Source: Noviherbaspirillum pedocola (GTDB lineage Bacteria > Pseudomonadota > Gammaproteobacteria > Burkholderiales > Burkholderiaceae_D). Taken from it: 64,000 bases of DNA. Each line of letters opens with the position of its first letter. Position 1 is the first letter of the stretch. Positions 1 through 9,205 of the stretch are shown here, one piece after another. The position numbers and the translations under genes are program-made. The notes under the pieces were generated by a model that was not told the origin of the DNA, ran no database searches, and saw only the letters and a program-made list of their open reading frames with translations. The stretch lies in the NCBI RefSeq assembly GCF_016632335.1, contig NZ_JAEPBG010000006.1, positions 248,001 to 312,000 on the forward strand, written 5' to 3'.

Positions 1-1575
1 CGTGCCAGAGAAGGTACAGATGCCCCATTCAGCGGAACAAGCTGTCCAGTTCGCAGCCGTGCTGGTGGTCGAGGTGGTACTGGTGGTGGGCGTGGTGCTG
101 GTCGTCGGCGTAGTGGCAGTCGTGGAAGACGCGTAGGCGCAGGTTTTGGTGTAGCCCACCGCAGGATCGCCGAAGGTGCTGTTGTTGCAGGCAACCGGGC
201 CTGTCAGGGATTGGTAGAAGTAACTGCCGTTGGCGCCGTACTGGACCTGGCGCGTGCCGGTAAAGCTGCAGGTGCCCCATTCGCTGGCGCAGACAACCCA
301 GCTTGTCGTACTGCTTGTGGTGGAAACCGGCGCAGTGAAGGTCGTGCTGGTCGGCGCTGGCGCGCTGGTAGTCGTGCTGGTAGTGCTGGAGGCTGCAACC
401 TCGTACGCGCCGATATCGATGGTGCCATTGACCGGCCTGGCCTGCGTCTGCGCGGTAGCGAGATATTGGAGCGTCGGCGTCAACGCGAAGCCGGAAGCGG
501 CATTGCCCGGCGCCGAGCCGCCGTCGATCATCGGCGAGCCAGCCGCAGGAGTAAGGTTCCAGTTGGTGCGGTCGACGAACGCCGGCGACACGCTGCGGTA
601 GTTGTTCCTGTCGATCGCATTGGTCTGCGTGGTGGCTGCTCCGGTGCCGCCAAAGACGTTGTTCTGCATCAGGACCGAAGTGGTCACGCCGCTGCCGACC
701 ATAATGAAGGTGCCGTGCGAGCTGTCATCGTTGAGGAAGGTATTGTTGACCACGTACAGGTCCTGGCCGCTGTTGGAAGCGCCTTCCTCGCCATAGGCCA
801 GCATGTTCGGATTCGAGTCGTTGGCCGGCTGGTGGATCACGTTGCCGACCACATACGAGCTGCCGGCATTGGGCAGGTCGATCTCGTAGCTGGGCGAGCC
901 GCCCATGGTGCTGGAGAAGCGGTTGTACAGGATGGTATTGGTGTTGGCACGCGACTTCAGCAGATGGCCGATATTGGCGTCGTGCGAGTAGTTGCCGTGG
1001 AAGGTCAGGCTGTTGACGTGGCCGATGTAGAGGTTGTGGGTGTAGCCGTCGCCAGCGCCGTTGAAGGCGAACTCGGTGTTTTCGATGTCGATGTTGGAGA
1101 CGCCGTCGTTGCTGGTGAGGATGCCGTCCTGGTTGTTGTGGAAGTAGCTGCCGGTGACGGTGAGATGCTGGCCGTCGAGCCGGATGCCGGCGCCGTTGCC
1201 GTCGGCGACGGTGGCGCCGGAGAGTTCGACGTTCTGGACGGTGGTGTTATTGCCTTCGAGGACCCAGATGCCCTTGCCGCCGGCGTTCTGGCCATTGGCA
1301 TCGATATGGGGCCGGCCGTTGACGCCGCGGATGGTGAGGTTGCTCGGATAAATGAAACAGACGTCGCCGGAATAGGAGCCGGAAGCGTCGATCTCGATGG
1401 TGTCGCCATTGGCGGCGGCGGCGAAGGCGCGGCAGGGGGTTGCGTAGGTCTTGCCGGGGCCGACGGACAGCGTGGCTGCCGAAGCGGCCGTGACGCCAAG
1501 CGCCAGGAGCGTCGCCGCTGCCGATGTGATGGAGCGACGTGCGCCGGGCCGGCGCAGGAACTGCGGCTGAAACAT
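1..1575 (-). CDS. Secreted right-handed beta-helix protein (3' end beyond window)
   Basis: The reading frame is open from an ATG at 1575 to the left edge, so the C-terminus is missing. The start has a GAGG ribosome site five bases upstream. A signal peptide (arginine-rich n-region, then AAATLLALGVTAASAA) precedes a stretch rich in Asn/Asp/Gly turns (for example GNNTTVQNVELSGATV) typical of parallel beta-helix polysaccharide-binding or lyase-like proteins. After about residue 400 come Ser/Thr-rich linkers and at least two copies of a cysteine-containing module with the core CxxEWGxCxFxGT; the second copy is cut by the window edge. Secretion is inferred from the signal peptide. A role in polysaccharide binding or degradation is family-level inference; no catalytic residues were identified. 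Confidence 0.75.
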   Translation of the reverse strand, partial: MFQPQFLRRPGARRSITSAAATLLALGVTAASAATLSVGPGKTYATPCRAFAAAANGDTIEIDASGSYSGDVCFIYPSNLTIRGVNGRPHIDANGQNAGGKGIWVLEGNNTTVQNVELSGATVADGNGAGIRLDGQHLTVTGSYFHNNQDGILTSNDGVSNIDIENTEFAFNGAGDGYTHNLYIGHVNSLTFHGNYSHDANIGHLLKSRANTNTILYNRFSSTMGGSPSYEIDLPNAGSSYVVGNVIHQPANDSNPNMLAYGEEGASNSGQDLYVVNNTFLNDDSSHGTFIMVGSGVTTSVLMQNNVFGGTGAATTQTNAIDRNNYRSVSPAFVDRTNWNLTPAAGSPMIDGGSAPGNAASGFALTPTLQYLATAQTQARPVNGTIDIGAYEVAASSTTSTTTSAPAPTSTTFTAPVSTTSSTTSWVVCASEWGTCSFTGTRQVQYGANGSYFYQSLTGPVACNNSTFGDPAVGYTKTCAYASSTTATTPTTSTTPTTSTTSTTSTAANWTACSAEWGICTFSGT

Positions 1576-1839
1576 TGGAACCTCAACTTTCTTGGTATCG
1601 ATTGGCGAAGGTTACTTCCTGGAAATTGCTTCCAATCGACAACATTCTCTTGGGAAAGGTTCCATTGCCTTGCGGCATTTTCGCATTTTCCGCGAATCTC
1701 GCGGACGAACGGTTGACGTGCGCCGTCTAGCGTGTTGTCATGTGATGCAGTATGGAAACATTCACATGCGGCGTGTACCTGCACGACGAACCACCGCGCT
1801 ACGCCTTTGGCCCTTCTGTGGCCTGCGCCGAGGAAGACG

Positions 1840-2085
1840 ATGGATCTCGAAACTTGCTGGTATGAGGTATCGCCGTACATGTATATCGCCGGCGGTACAG
1901 CCTCGATCTTCTACGCGGAAGCGCCGATGGCGCGTCTGCCCGGACTGCTGCTGATCGCAGCGGCCGCAACGATCATTCGCCTGCGGTGGCGGCACCGCCG
2001 CGCCGAGGTTGCCAAGATCCCGCGCGCACATGATGTCGACCAGGGCAAAGCCGATCTGCCCGGCGTGTCGCATCGCCGCAGGTAG
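1840..2085 (+). CDS. Small membrane protein, unknown
   Basis: An 81-residue protein beginning MDLETCWYEV, with AGGAAG about six bases before the ATG at 1840. Residues 14-45 are hydrophobic (GLLLIAAAATII) and are followed by an arginine-rich cytoplasmic-type stretch (RLRWRHRR), so it probably has one or two membrane segments with the tail inside. It lies 38 bp upstream of the DUF4845 gene in the same direction and is probably co-transcribed with it. I do not recognise the family. The frame is also open further upstream, but without a good start. Confidence 0.55.
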   Translation: MDLETCWYEVSPYMYIAGGTASIFYAEAPMARLPGLLLIAAAATIIRLRWRHRRAEVAKIPRAHDVDQGKADLPGVSHRRR

Positions 2086-2123
2086 CCGTACCGGCGCGAA
2101 GCCGGCAACACCGAAGGAGCGTC

Positions 2124-2516
2124 ATGAAAGTCATGGCTTGCAAACTCAAGGACCAGCGCGGCCTGTCGCTGACGGGCCTGATCCTCTCGCTGGCAGTGAT
2201 CGCCGTCGTTGCGATCGTGGCTCTGCAGATCGTTCCGGCGCAGACCGAATACAACTCGATCAAGAAGGCGGTGGCGAGCGCGCGCGCGAGCGGCACGACG
2301 CCTAAGGAAATCCGCGACGCCTTCGATCGGCAAGCGGAAGTCGGCTACATCACGTCGCTCAGCGGCGCCGATCTGGATATTGAACAGAACAACGGGATCT
2401 ATGAAGTTGGCTTTGCGTACCGCAAGGTGATCCCGCTTTTTGGTCCGGCAAGCCTGGTGCTGGACTACCATGCTTCGACCGCGCCCGAAGGGACAATGAA
2501 GACGGCCTCGCGGTAG
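2124..2516 (+). CDS. DUF4845 family membrane protein
   Basis: A 130-residue protein with a very good AAGGAG ribosome site. A short basic N-terminus (KLKDQRGLSLTG) leads into one hydrophobic helix (about 16-40), in the pattern of pilin-like and DUF4845 proteins. The remaining ~90 residues form a soluble domain carrying the family signature around EYNSIKKAV and GADLDIEQN. DUF4845 proteins usually sit between lepB and rnc in betaproteobacteria. None of those genes is here, so this is probably an extra paralog. The family's function is unknown. Confidence 0.75.
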   Translation: MKVMACKLKDQRGLSLTGLILSLAVIAVVAIVALQIVPAQTEYNSIKKAVASARASGTTPKEIRDAFDRQAEVGYITSLSGADLDIEQNNGIYEVGFAYRKVIPLFGPASLVLDYHASTAPEGTMKTASR

Positions 2517-2557
2517 GCAGTCTCCCGGCGCCGCTCGGGCCGGCGGCCGTCGAGGTC

Positions 2558-2917
2558 TTAGCGCGTCGTGCTCGCAGCTTTCATGACGCATTTCGACAGC
2601 TTATCGAAATGCATCAGTGCGGCCTGCGACAGTTCCACCTGCTTGCGGCGCGCATCCTCGGTATCGGAAAGCAGAATCCATCCCTTGGCGCGCATGGACT
2701 TCAGGCGGGTATGGATCGTCGCGGGAGCCCCAAACTCTACGCGAGACATCATTGTGCGTACGGACAGGTCGGCGCCCTCATCGTTGGCACGGGCAATGCT
2801 GCCGAGCATGCGCTCCTCGAGCGGATCGAGCGCCGGCAGGCTGGGCAAACTGCAAATGGCTTCGGCCAGTTCAAGAAACCGCAGATAGGTCGCGCCCAGT
2901 CGAGCTTTCGTCGTCAT
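2558..2917 (-). CDS. MarR-like winged-helix transcriptional regulator
   Basis: I start the gene at the ATG at 2917 because a strong GGAGG lies seven bases upstream; the frame is open 15 codons further without one. The 119-residue product has a helical N-terminus (YLRFLELAEAICSL), a helix-turn-helix region around TMMSRVEFGAPATIHTRLKSM, and a basic wing (DTEDARRKQVELS) followed by a C-terminal helix. That order matches MarR/PadR-type winged helices. Target and ligand are unknown. The AT-rich upstream DNA (2918-3169) carries a small palindrome and a -10-like site, which would suit autoregulation. Confidence 0.6.
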   Translation of the reverse strand: MTTKARLGATYLRFLELAEAICSLPSLPALDPLEERMLGSIARANDEGADLSVRTMMSRVEFGAPATIHTRLKSMRAKGWILLSDTEDARRKQVELSQAALMHFDKLSKCVMKAASTTR

Positions 2918-2971
2918 CAGAACACCTCCGGTTGAGACAGGCATGCCACGCCAGGCACGCATTCGCTCAAA

Positions 2972-2995
2972 ATTCTACAATGAATTTCACATGAA
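2972..2995 (-). promoter_or_regulatory. Possible promoter and palindrome upstream of the MarR-like gene
   Basis: On the minus strand, TGTAGAAT (an extended -10, TAGAAT, at 2977-2972) lies about 55 bases upstream of the start at 2917. It is preceded by the small palindrome TTCATGTGAA (2995-2986). The same string TGTAGAATTTTG recurs about 30 bases upstream of the minus-strand gene starting at 3811. No clear -35 is visible. Confidence 0.3.
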
Positions 2996-3169
2996 TAATT
3001 TTTCGCGCAAGCGTAGAGTGATGCCCTACCACAGTTCATGCAGCCGCATTGCGTTACGAAAATATTGCGGATTTGAAATTCAATATGCTGAAAAAGTTGC
3101 AGCGAAATGTTGCGTTTCCGCGTGATAATTTCGAGTCCGCTATGCTTTAAATAGGAGGTCTTTTACCTG

Positions 3170-3811
3170 CTATGCGCCGCTCTCGTTGATTTTGGGCACA
3201 TCACCCATTTCCTGTTTGATTTCGCTGGATAGCGGTGGGAGAGCGACAGCGCGCATGAGAATGTCGGCGGCCTCGGAGATGGCTTTCCAGTTATCGATGA
3301 TGTCTGCGGGTGCAGCTCTGCCCTGGAAGAGTTGCCGGTGTATCCCGGCCGCATGATATGCCCTGCTGAATGCGTCCCGTGCCTCGGGCTCGAGATAGAG
3401 GCAGTTATTTTCCCACCACTCCTGGCATTCCATCACGACTTTGCCGATCTCATCGGTGTTGGCCGCGGGAAGAATTTTGCGCCAAAGAGCGAAAGCTTTC
3501 TGATGCGCCTCCAAGCGCTTGTCCAATGCAGCTAGGCGCATCTGGTTTGACGTTTTGTGCTCCTCGAGCAGCACGTTAAATTGGTGTGTCAGCGCCTGGA
3601 GCTGTGCGGCGTTTTGGGTCTTGACCGATTCCACAATCTCGGTGAGCCGATGTAGATCTTCCTTGTCGGCGAGGTTTTTACCTTTCTGGCCAGTGTATGC
3701 GGATAGGTATTTTCGGGCGACGAAGAAGAGCAAAGCAACGGCGAGCGATCCGCATGAAATGCCTGAGATAGTGGCTGCGATGAACGTGTCGATAAACGAG
3801 GAGGCTGGCAT
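3170..3811 (-). CDS. Membrane-anchored coiled-coil protein, unknown
   Basis: A 213-residue protein if it starts at MPASSF (3811); a 13-codon longer form is also open and neither has a strong ribosome site. One membrane helix (about residues 8-35, ISGISCGSLAVALLFFVA) is followed by a predicted coiled coil (LHRLTEIVESVKTQNAAQL to about residue 105) and a helical C-terminal domain containing CQEWWENNCLYL. The architecture resembles small proteins with a single anchor and a cytoplasmic helical bundle, but I recognise no family. The gene stands alone between the MarR-like regulator and the operon at 3902-5030. Confidence 0.6.
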   Translation of the reverse strand: MPASSFIDTFIAATISGISCGSLAVALLFFVARKYLSAYTGQKGKNLADKEDLHRLTEIVESVKTQNAAQLQALTHQFNVLLEEHKTSNQMRLAALDKRLEAHQKAFALWRKILPAANTDEIGKVVMECQEWWENNCLYLEPEARDAFSRAYHAAGIHRQLFQGRAAPADIIDNWKAISEAADILMRAVALPPLSSEIKQEMGDVPKINESGA

Positions 3812-3901
3812 GAAAGCTTTGAAGAGGTCTGGGTGCAAAATTCTACACAACGCTGCGCGCCCTCACCGCTTCAAAATCGCAGCCCCCTCGGAAACAGGCA
3901 G

Positions 3902-4156
3902 TCAGGGCGGTGTTTCTTTGTCCCTGACCCTTCCGAAGAAACCGGCCCGGTACAGGCCAAGGATGCTGGTAGCGACGAATCCGGTTTGCTGAAGCAGCAG
4001 ACCGTAGCGGTGAATGCCTAACGCGAATGCAATCATCGCCAGATTCGCGGCGAAAAACGCGAGCCAGCCATAGCGACTGAACCGGGTATGCGTGGCCAGC
4101 AGGAATGCGCCGACAAGTCCGAGCAACGAGCCCGCCCACTCGAAGAACGTGATCAT
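3902..4156 (-). CDS. Small three-helix membrane protein
   Basis: An 84-residue, mostly hydrophobic protein with about three membrane segments (MITFFEWAGSLLGLVGAFLL, YGWLAFFAANLAMIAFALGI and TGFVATSILGLYRAGFF). The RYGWLAFFAAN motif and overall size resemble small inner-membrane proteins of the YgjV/PnuC-like type found in phages and genomic islands; this is only a resemblance. Its ATG overlaps the stop of the upstream gene (ATGA at 4153-4156), so translation is probably coupled. It is the last gene of a three-gene operon (5030 to 3902). Confidence 0.6.
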   Translation of the reverse strand: MITFFEWAGSLLGLVGAFLLATHTRFSRYGWLAFFAANLAMIAFALGIHRYGLLLQQTGFVATSILGLYRAGFFGRVRDKETPP

Positions 4157-4803
4157 CGCAATACCCCTTCGCCTTGTTTGCCATGAGCCTCCTGCAAGAG
4201 GGAATCAAGCGCGGTCCCGAGCGCCTCGCTGCGCCCTTCGCGGTACGCAGGCCACGGCGCAAATGGCTCGCCGAAGGGATGTCCGGCTACGATCGACGTT
4301 GGGCACCGGTAGCGATAGGCGGCGCCTTCGCGTCGCACGAAAACATAGCCGCTTTCACACTGCACTCCGGCTCTTTCGAAGACCATCGCCGACATGACGC
4401 CGGAACCCTTCCCGCGCCAGAACATCAGGTCGTCGGCCGCGGCATAGACGACATAGGCCGCCGAAACGCTCGCCAGCACGAGGAAGCCGAACGTCAGATG
4501 CGCCGTCGCATCCAGGCGCTTGCCGCGCCCCATCAGGTAGGCGATTGGACCAAAAACGCACAGGCCAACGGCTCCTGCGACCAGGGCCAGCAGCGGCGTG
4601 ACATTCACGCTTTTGCCGTTCACCCACTCGACAGGCGGATAGAGCGAAGAAACGAAAGTGGCTGCGAACAGCAAGCCGCTCATCAACACACATTGCACCC
4701 GCCAGTCAGCCGCGGCGATCTGCATCGTGCTGCGAAGCGTCGCCTGGATGAAGAAGGTCGCAGCAGCAAACTGGCACAGCGTAAGCGCGAAAAGGTAAGT
4801 CAT
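4153..4803 (-). CDS. Polytopic membrane protein with cytoplasmic or periplasmic C-terminal domain, unknown
   Basis: A 216-residue protein starting MTYLFALTL at 4803. About four hydrophobic segments occupy residues 1-130. A hydrophilic C-terminal domain follows, with two cysteines (VQCESGYVF and YRYRCPTS) that could form a disulphide if the domain is periplasmic. Both ends overlap neighbours by an ATGA four-base overlap, which defines a tightly coupled operon. The family was not recognised. Confidence 0.6.
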   Translation of the reverse strand: MTYLFALTLCQFAAATFFIQATLRSTMQIAAADWRVQCVLMSGLLFAATFVSSLYPPVEWVNGKSVNVTPLLALVAGAVGLCVFGPIAYLMGRGKRLDATAHLTFGFLVLASVSAAYVVYAAADDLMFWRGKGSGVMSAMVFERAGVQCESGYVFVRREGAAYRYRCPTSIVAGHPFGEPFAPWPAYREGRSEALGTALDSLLQEAHGKQGEGVLR

Positions 4804-5030
4804 GTGCCCTTCCTCCGCTGAATGAAGTAGCACGGTCCGGCAAAGCCCTTGTCGGTGCGTTCTTGCATCAAGCGCTGTTCTTCGCTTCGTGCGTCCTTGT
4901 AATTCAAGCCGCCTTTGACAACGGTTTCCGTCTTGCGACGGCCGAAGCCGATGGAAAGGATGACATCGTAGATTGCGCCTTCTCTTTGCTTGCGCCGCAA
5001 CTCGGCCAGCGTTTCGTCTAGGGAGTTCAA
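4800..5030 (-). CDS. Small unknown protein, probable TTG start
   Basis: I start this 76-residue protein at a TTG (5030) because GAGGA lies at the right distance upstream and the region before it has the composition of a shadow frame. The product is LNSLDETLAELRRKQREG and onwards: a helical charged N-terminus, a conserved-looking hydrophobic core (IYDVILSIGFGRRKTE) and a basic C-terminus ending FIQRRKGT. Its stop overlaps the start of the next gene (ATGA at 4800-4803). Function unknown. Confidence 0.45.
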   Translation of the reverse strand: MNSLDETLAELRRKQREGAIYDVILSIGFGRRKTETVVKGGLNYKDARSEEQRLMQERTDKGFAGPCYFIQRRKGT

Positions 5031-5266
5031 TGGGATTCCTCGGTTGGAGCCGCGCCGCTGCGCGGTCGTGCAACATGGCAAGAATGCCTGACGCGGCTTC
5101 AAACGCAAGCGCGATTCGCGTATCTGGCGAAATTTCTGCAAGGCTTGGGGATGCCCACGGTTCGTCGCGCCAAGCACTCGTTGCGAAACCGGCTCTTTCG
5201 TGAGCAAATGGCGGCATTGCCCGCGCACCGCATGCCTGGGCCGCTCTACTCACAGGGATCAAGCAA

Positions 5267-5677
5267 ATGTCTTCCAAAAAAATCGTGGCTGTGGCCACAG
5301 CGTCTCTCGTCGTCGCAGTCGCAAGCCTTGGCTTCGCCGCCTACGAAGCCCAACGCGCCGGCGAATTGGCCGAAATCGCGGCTGAGGCGCAGATCAATGC
5401 GGACGCCACGCAGCGGCAGTATCTGGCGTCCCTGGACTACCGCATCTCGCGCCTGGAGGAAGGCGGACAAGGCGATGACGGCCAGGGCGACGATGCGGCA
5501 AACGGACAGGGGGGCGACGCCGCACCCGTTTATCAGGACGGCTCGCTTCAGGCCACCAGGCACGATGCACACCATCGACTCGATCGCAAACGTCTGCATG
5601 CGCGAACGCGCGCCGTCGCCTTTGCGCGTCATAGTCACAAGCCGCCGCGCCAGCCCGGCGTGCATCGCACGTCCTGA
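5267..5677 (+). CDS. Small protein with N-terminal membrane anchor and coiled coil
   Basis: A 136-residue protein with one membrane helix (about 6-26, VAVATASLVVAVASLGFAA), an Ala/Glu-rich helical stretch (AQRAGELAEIAAEAQINAD), a Gly/Asp linker (GGQGDDGQGDDAANGQGGD) and a very basic, His/Arg-rich tail. The tail has unusual composition and may be a 3' extension of a shorter ancestral frame. The ribosome site is weak. Function unknown. Confidence 0.45.
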   Translation: MSSKKIVAVATASLVVAVASLGFAAYEAQRAGELAEIAAEAQINADATQRQYLASLDYRISRLEEGGQGDDGQGDDAANGQGGDAAPVYQDGSLQATRHDAHHRLDRKRLHARTRAVAFARHSHKPPRQPGVHRTS

Positions 5678-6015
5678 ACGCATACGTATTGGCGGTCCAG
5701 ACTTCCGGTGCTATGCCGATCTTTGCCCGACGCGCTGCGGATCTGCGTAACAGCAACCACACGTGTCTATCGATTTTCAGTCGTTCTCGTTCCGCGGCAA
5801 CAACGCATCGCGAAAAAGATTGCAAGAGCGCATGAATTTAGGAAATTCCTCAAGGAAATTACGCTAAGCTGGCAAATGCATTAAAGACCATGTCAGCGGC
5901 ATAAATGGCTGCATGTGCGTCGTCCCGGCGAGACGCCAGCAGCCCCGGCCGCAAGCGGCGGGCCTTGTGGCACGCCATTCCATCGCTGTGCGCGTATTTC
6001 CATTCTCACCGGGCC
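5678..6015. other. Intergenic region upstream of the chemoreceptor
   Basis: No convincing gene lies here. An AT-richer section (about 5828-5890) contains the near-palindrome AGGAAATTCCT at 5840-5850. At 5882-5906 TAAAGACC is followed 13 bases after TAAA by GCATAAAT, a weak resemblance to a flagellar sigma-28 promoter. That would suit a chemotaxis gene, but the spacing is two bases short of consensus. Confidence 0.3.
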
Positions 6016-7809
6016 ATGAAATCCATTTCTACACTGAAGCTCGCCCTTCGTTTTACCCTCGGCTTCGGCCTGATCGCTTTAATCATCACCGCCCTATCCA
6101 CCTTTTCACTGATCCGCGTGTCGCAGATCACGACCGTGGTCGAGCAGCAGAATCGCTTAAGGACCGACAAGCTCGAACGGCTCTACACCGCACGCGAGGC
6201 GCTGGACCAGACCGGCCTAGCTGCACGCAATGCCTTCATCTTTCCGGACGGCGAGCGCGCGCGCGAAGAACTCGATCTGCTGGACAAGGAAAAGGCGCTC
6301 TACCTCGATGCGCTCACGGCCATGACGCCGCTGTTCCACGGCGATGAGCATTTCGCCAAGGTGCGGTCCGGGCTGATGTCGATGGCGGATGAACTGCGCC
6401 GTCCCCGCAAATACCGCGAAGCCGGCCAGATGGAGGCATACGGCAAGTTCCTCGTCGAAGAGTGCAGCCCGCTGCGCCGCCGCATCGTGGCCGACATCGC
6501 CGTGGTCATCAAGGAACTGCAGCAGCAGGTCGATACCGAGAGCCAGCGCGCCGAGCATCTGTCCGTACAATCGCAGTCGATAATTCTTGCCGTCTCTGCG
6601 GTAGCGGTGCTGTTGAGCATCCTCATCGGCTGGATCCTGACGCGCAGCCTGCTGCGCCAGCTGGGCGGCGAACCGGAACAGGTCAGCGCCATTGCGCGCC
6701 ACATTGCCCGTGGCGAGCTCACCGCCGAAATTCCGGTCAAGAGCGGCGACACGCGCAGCGTCATGCATGCGATGCAGGACATGCGCGACAACCTGGTGAA
6801 AATCGTTTCCGACGTGCGCGTGGGCACCGAAGCGATTAACCGCGCCGCAGGCGAGATCGCGGCCGGCAACCTGAACCTGTCCACCCGTACCGAGGAGCAG
6901 GCCGCATCGCTAGAAGAGACGGCCGCTGCGATGGAGGAGCTGACCTCGACCGTGGCGCGCAATACGCAAAACGCCGAGGAAGCGAACTCGTTGGCGATAT
7001 CTGCCGCGTCCGTCGCCGGCGATGGCGGCCAGGCGGTGGCGCGCGTCGTTGAAACGATGGGCTTGATCGATGAAGCCGCTCGCCGCATCAGCGACATTAC
7101 CAGCGTCATCGACGGTATCGCGTTCCAGACCAACATCCTGGCGCTCAATGCCGCTGTCGAAGCCGCGCGCGCGGGCGAGCAAGGTCGTGGCTTCGCGGTC
7201 GTCGCCGCAGAGGTCCGCGCATTGGCGCAACGCAGCGCCGGCGCAGCCAAGGAAATCAAGGACCTGATCGGCAAGTCGGTCGACATGGTGGCGCTGGGCA
7301 GCCGGCAGGCCGGTGAAGCCGGCGAGACGATGAGCGAGGTGGTGTCGGGGGTGCAGCAGATGGCCGGCATGATGACCGAAATCATGGAGGCCTCGCGCCA
7401 GCAAAGCGCGGGCATCGTCGAGGTCAATCAGACGATCCTCCAAATCGACGGTTCGACCCAACAGAATGCCACGCTGGTGCAGCAGGCCGCCTCGTCTGCG
7501 GCATCGCTGCAGCACCAGGCAGACAAGCTATCCGGCTCGGTCAATTTCTTCCAGCTCGGCGCAGTACCTGCGGCTGTGCCCTTGAAAGCGCTGCCGAGCG
7601 CTATCGCGCCGACGAATACGCCGCGCGCCGCTGCACCGAAGGCGGCAAAGCCTGGGGCCGCACCTGCCGAGACCAAGGAAGCACCGCCCCGCGCCGCCCC
7701 GGTTGCGAGAGCAGCAGCCAAATCGACCGGGCGTGCGTTGCGCACCGCGCCGCAACCGAAGCCGCGCCTGGCGCCGCATCAAAGCGACGCGGACTGGACT
7801 GAGTTCTAA
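6016..7809 (+). CDS. Methyl-accepting chemotaxis protein with C-terminal DWTEF pentapeptide
   Basis: A 597-residue transmembrane chemoreceptor. The start at [11 protein letters not shown] is chosen because membrane helix 1 (about 11-33) follows directly; upstream codons look non-coding. A periplasmic four-helix-bundle-type ligand domain (34-187) leads to helix 2 (about 188-208), a HAMP domain and the signalling hairpin, with its conserved tip [20 protein letters not shown]. An Ala/Pro-rich linker ends in DADWTEF, which matches the CheR/CheB tethering pentapeptide (NWETF-like) of high-abundance receptors. The ligand is unknown. No other che gene is adjacent; the cheW-receptor pair at 58.9-61 kb is separate. 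Confidence 0.92.
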   Translation: MKSISTLKLALRFTLGFGLIALIITALSTFSLIRVSQITTVVEQQNRLRTDKLERLYTAREALDQTGLAARNAFIFPDGERAREELDLLDKEKALYLDALTAMTPLFHGDEHFAKVRSGLMSMADELRRPRKYREAGQMEAYGKFLVEECSPLRRRIVADIAVVIKELQQQVDTESQRAEHLSVQSQSIILAVSAVAVLLSILIGWILTRSLLRQLGGEPEQVSAIARHIARGELTAEIPVKSGDTRSVMHAMQDMRDNLVKIVSDVRVGTEAINRAAGEIAAGNLNLSTRTEEQAASLEETAAAMEELTSTVARNTQNAEEANSLAISAASVAGDGGQAVARVVETMGLIDEAARRISDITSVIDGIAFQTNILALNAAVEAARAGEQGRGFAVVAAEVRALAQRSAGAAKEIKDLIGKSVDMVALGSRQAGEAGETMSEVVSGVQQMAGMMTEIMEASRQQSAGIVEVNQTILQIDGSTQQNATLVQQAASSAASLQHQADKLSGSVNFFQLGAVPAAVPLKALPSAIAPTNTPRAAAPKAAKPGAAPAETKEAPPRAAPVARAAAKSTGRALRTAPQPKPRLAPHQSDADWTEF

Positions 7810-7912
7810 AGCGCAGCCGCCTGGACACCGACAGTGCGTTCAGGCGGCGCGAACACGGAAGGTGCAGGGCCGCCGAAATGCGCCCTGCCGCCGACCGGGT
7901 GACGGCGCCAGC

Positions 7913-9130
7913 CTACATGAGCATGTGTTGCTCGAAACCTTCCGCATCCTCAAAGCGCGTCGACGCGCCCCTGATCGATTCCACCGCAATTTCGGTGCCG
8001 ACCCAGCGCCGGCTCAGACTCTCAGCGGCTCTGCCGGTCGTGCCGCTGCCGAAGAACGGGTCGGCAACCACATCCTCCTTTTCCGTCAGCAGCTCGATCA
8101 GAAATTTCGGCAACGCCAGCGGCATAGGAGCCGTGTGCGGGGGGAGGCCCATGTCTCGCATCCTCCTCTTGTAAGTGTTTTGGTCCGCGCAATTATGAGA
8201 CAGCCTGATGATGTTCCGAGGAATGGTGCCGGCCGTCTCATTGCCAAAGCTTCCCGGACGAATGCGGTAAGCGCCGCCGGCAAACGAGCCAGTGCGCCTC
8301 TCGCCGCCGCCCTCAATCAACCGTGCGTGGCGCTCGGTGTGCGGCTGCAGCACGCGGCGGTTGTCGCTTTTGACACGCTGGGCATCGTTGGAAAGCCAGA
8401 ACACGAAGGAATAGGTCGCGGTCAACTGCACGCGCCGTTTGCTGGCCCATTGCACTGGCGACGGTGGCGCCGACGTGTTTTCCCACACGAGCCGATCCAT
8501 GAGTTCAAGTCCAAGCCGGTCATGCAGCGCCAGCAGCAGGCGCTCGCAGTACATCGAGCGCGCCGGGGACCTGGGCATGTAAATGTTCGGGCTAATTTCG
8601 AGGCACACCGAGGCACCCGGCACGAGACGCTTGATGACTGGCTCCAGCGCCCTGGTGATCCAGTCGACGAATTCCTTTTCCGACACATTTCCGTAATTGC
8701 GGGGATTCGCCAGCGGAAAAGGTGGAGAGGAGACGATCAAAGAGATCGGTATATCGAGGCGGGAAAAAACGGAATCGCAGGAGCCGAGAATTGCCAGCCC
8801 GAGCTTGGTCGAGAACGCGAGGACGCTGTACTGCGGCAAAATCTTATGGAGGTCTTTACCGGCCTTTTCGGTTAATTCCCAGACGCCGCGCTGGCCAGGC
8901 ACATGGCGCAGAATGCCGGCCTGCTTTGCCGACTGCTGCCACCAGCGCAGCTTTCTCTTGATGACATTTCGCGGCGTGCCTGATTTACCGATCGGCACCA
9001 GGGAATTCATGGCTGTATCGTCGAGGTTGGCGCGCAATGCGACCTCGCGATAAAGCTGCTCATTTGTCAGCCTGCCGGCATTGGCTTGATAGCTTTCGAG
9101 AACGGCCTGAAAAAGATTGAGTTGTTCCAT
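7913..9130 (-). CDS. Orphan site-specific DNA methyltransferase (beta-class, N4/N6 amino)
   Basis: A 405-residue protein. Residues about 1-105 form a winged-helix-like module (LTNEQLYREVALRANLD ... GVWELTE) like those fused to Mrr and some modification enzymes. The methyltransferase follows with the catalytic motif first (LIVSSPPFPL, variant of TSPPY) and the SAM-binding motif last (DPFFGSGTTGRAAE). That order defines the beta class of amino-methyltransferases. No restriction endonuclease gene is adjacent, so it looks like an orphan with an epigenetic or anti-restriction role. SPPF rather than DPPY suggests N4-cytosine or N6-adenine specificity cannot be decided by eye. Start at 9130 by domain extent; the ribosome site is weak. 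Confidence 0.85.
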   Translation of the reverse strand: MEQLNLFQAVLESYQANAGRLTNEQLYREVALRANLDDTAMNSLVPIGKSGTPRNVIKRKLRWWQQSAKQAGILRHVPGQRGVWELTEKAGKDLHKILPQYSVLAFSTKLGLAILGSCDSVFSRLDIPISLIVSSPPFPLANPRNYGNVSEKEFVDWITRALEPVIKRLVPGASVCLEISPNIYMPRSPARSMYCERLLLALHDRLGLELMDRLVWENTSAPPSPVQWASKRRVQLTATYSFVFWLSNDAQRVKSDNRRVLQPHTERHARLIEGGGERRTGSFAGGAYRIRPGSFGNETAGTIPRNIIRLSHNCADQNTYKRRMRDMGLPPHTAPMPLALPKFLIELLTEKEDVVADPFFGSGTTGRAAESLSRRWVGTEIAVESIRGASTRFEDAEGFEQHMLM

Positions 9131-9205
9131 TGGGATTCGGGGCGAAGGATCGATAATCCATTTTCGCCCCGAATATGGCCGATGCAACCGGCAAACAGCA
9201 GAGTG

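Noticed and set aside
211-1716. Long plus-strand open frame of about 500 codons opposite the beta-helix gene
   Set aside because: It is Val/Gly/Ala-rich shadow composition with no ribosome site, lying antisense to a frame with a signal peptide and clear beta-helix repeats.
7817-7849. Strong inverted repeat after the first chemoreceptor (GCCGCCTG ... CAGGCGGC)
   Set aside because: No T run follows on either strand and the loop is large, so I do not call it a terminator.
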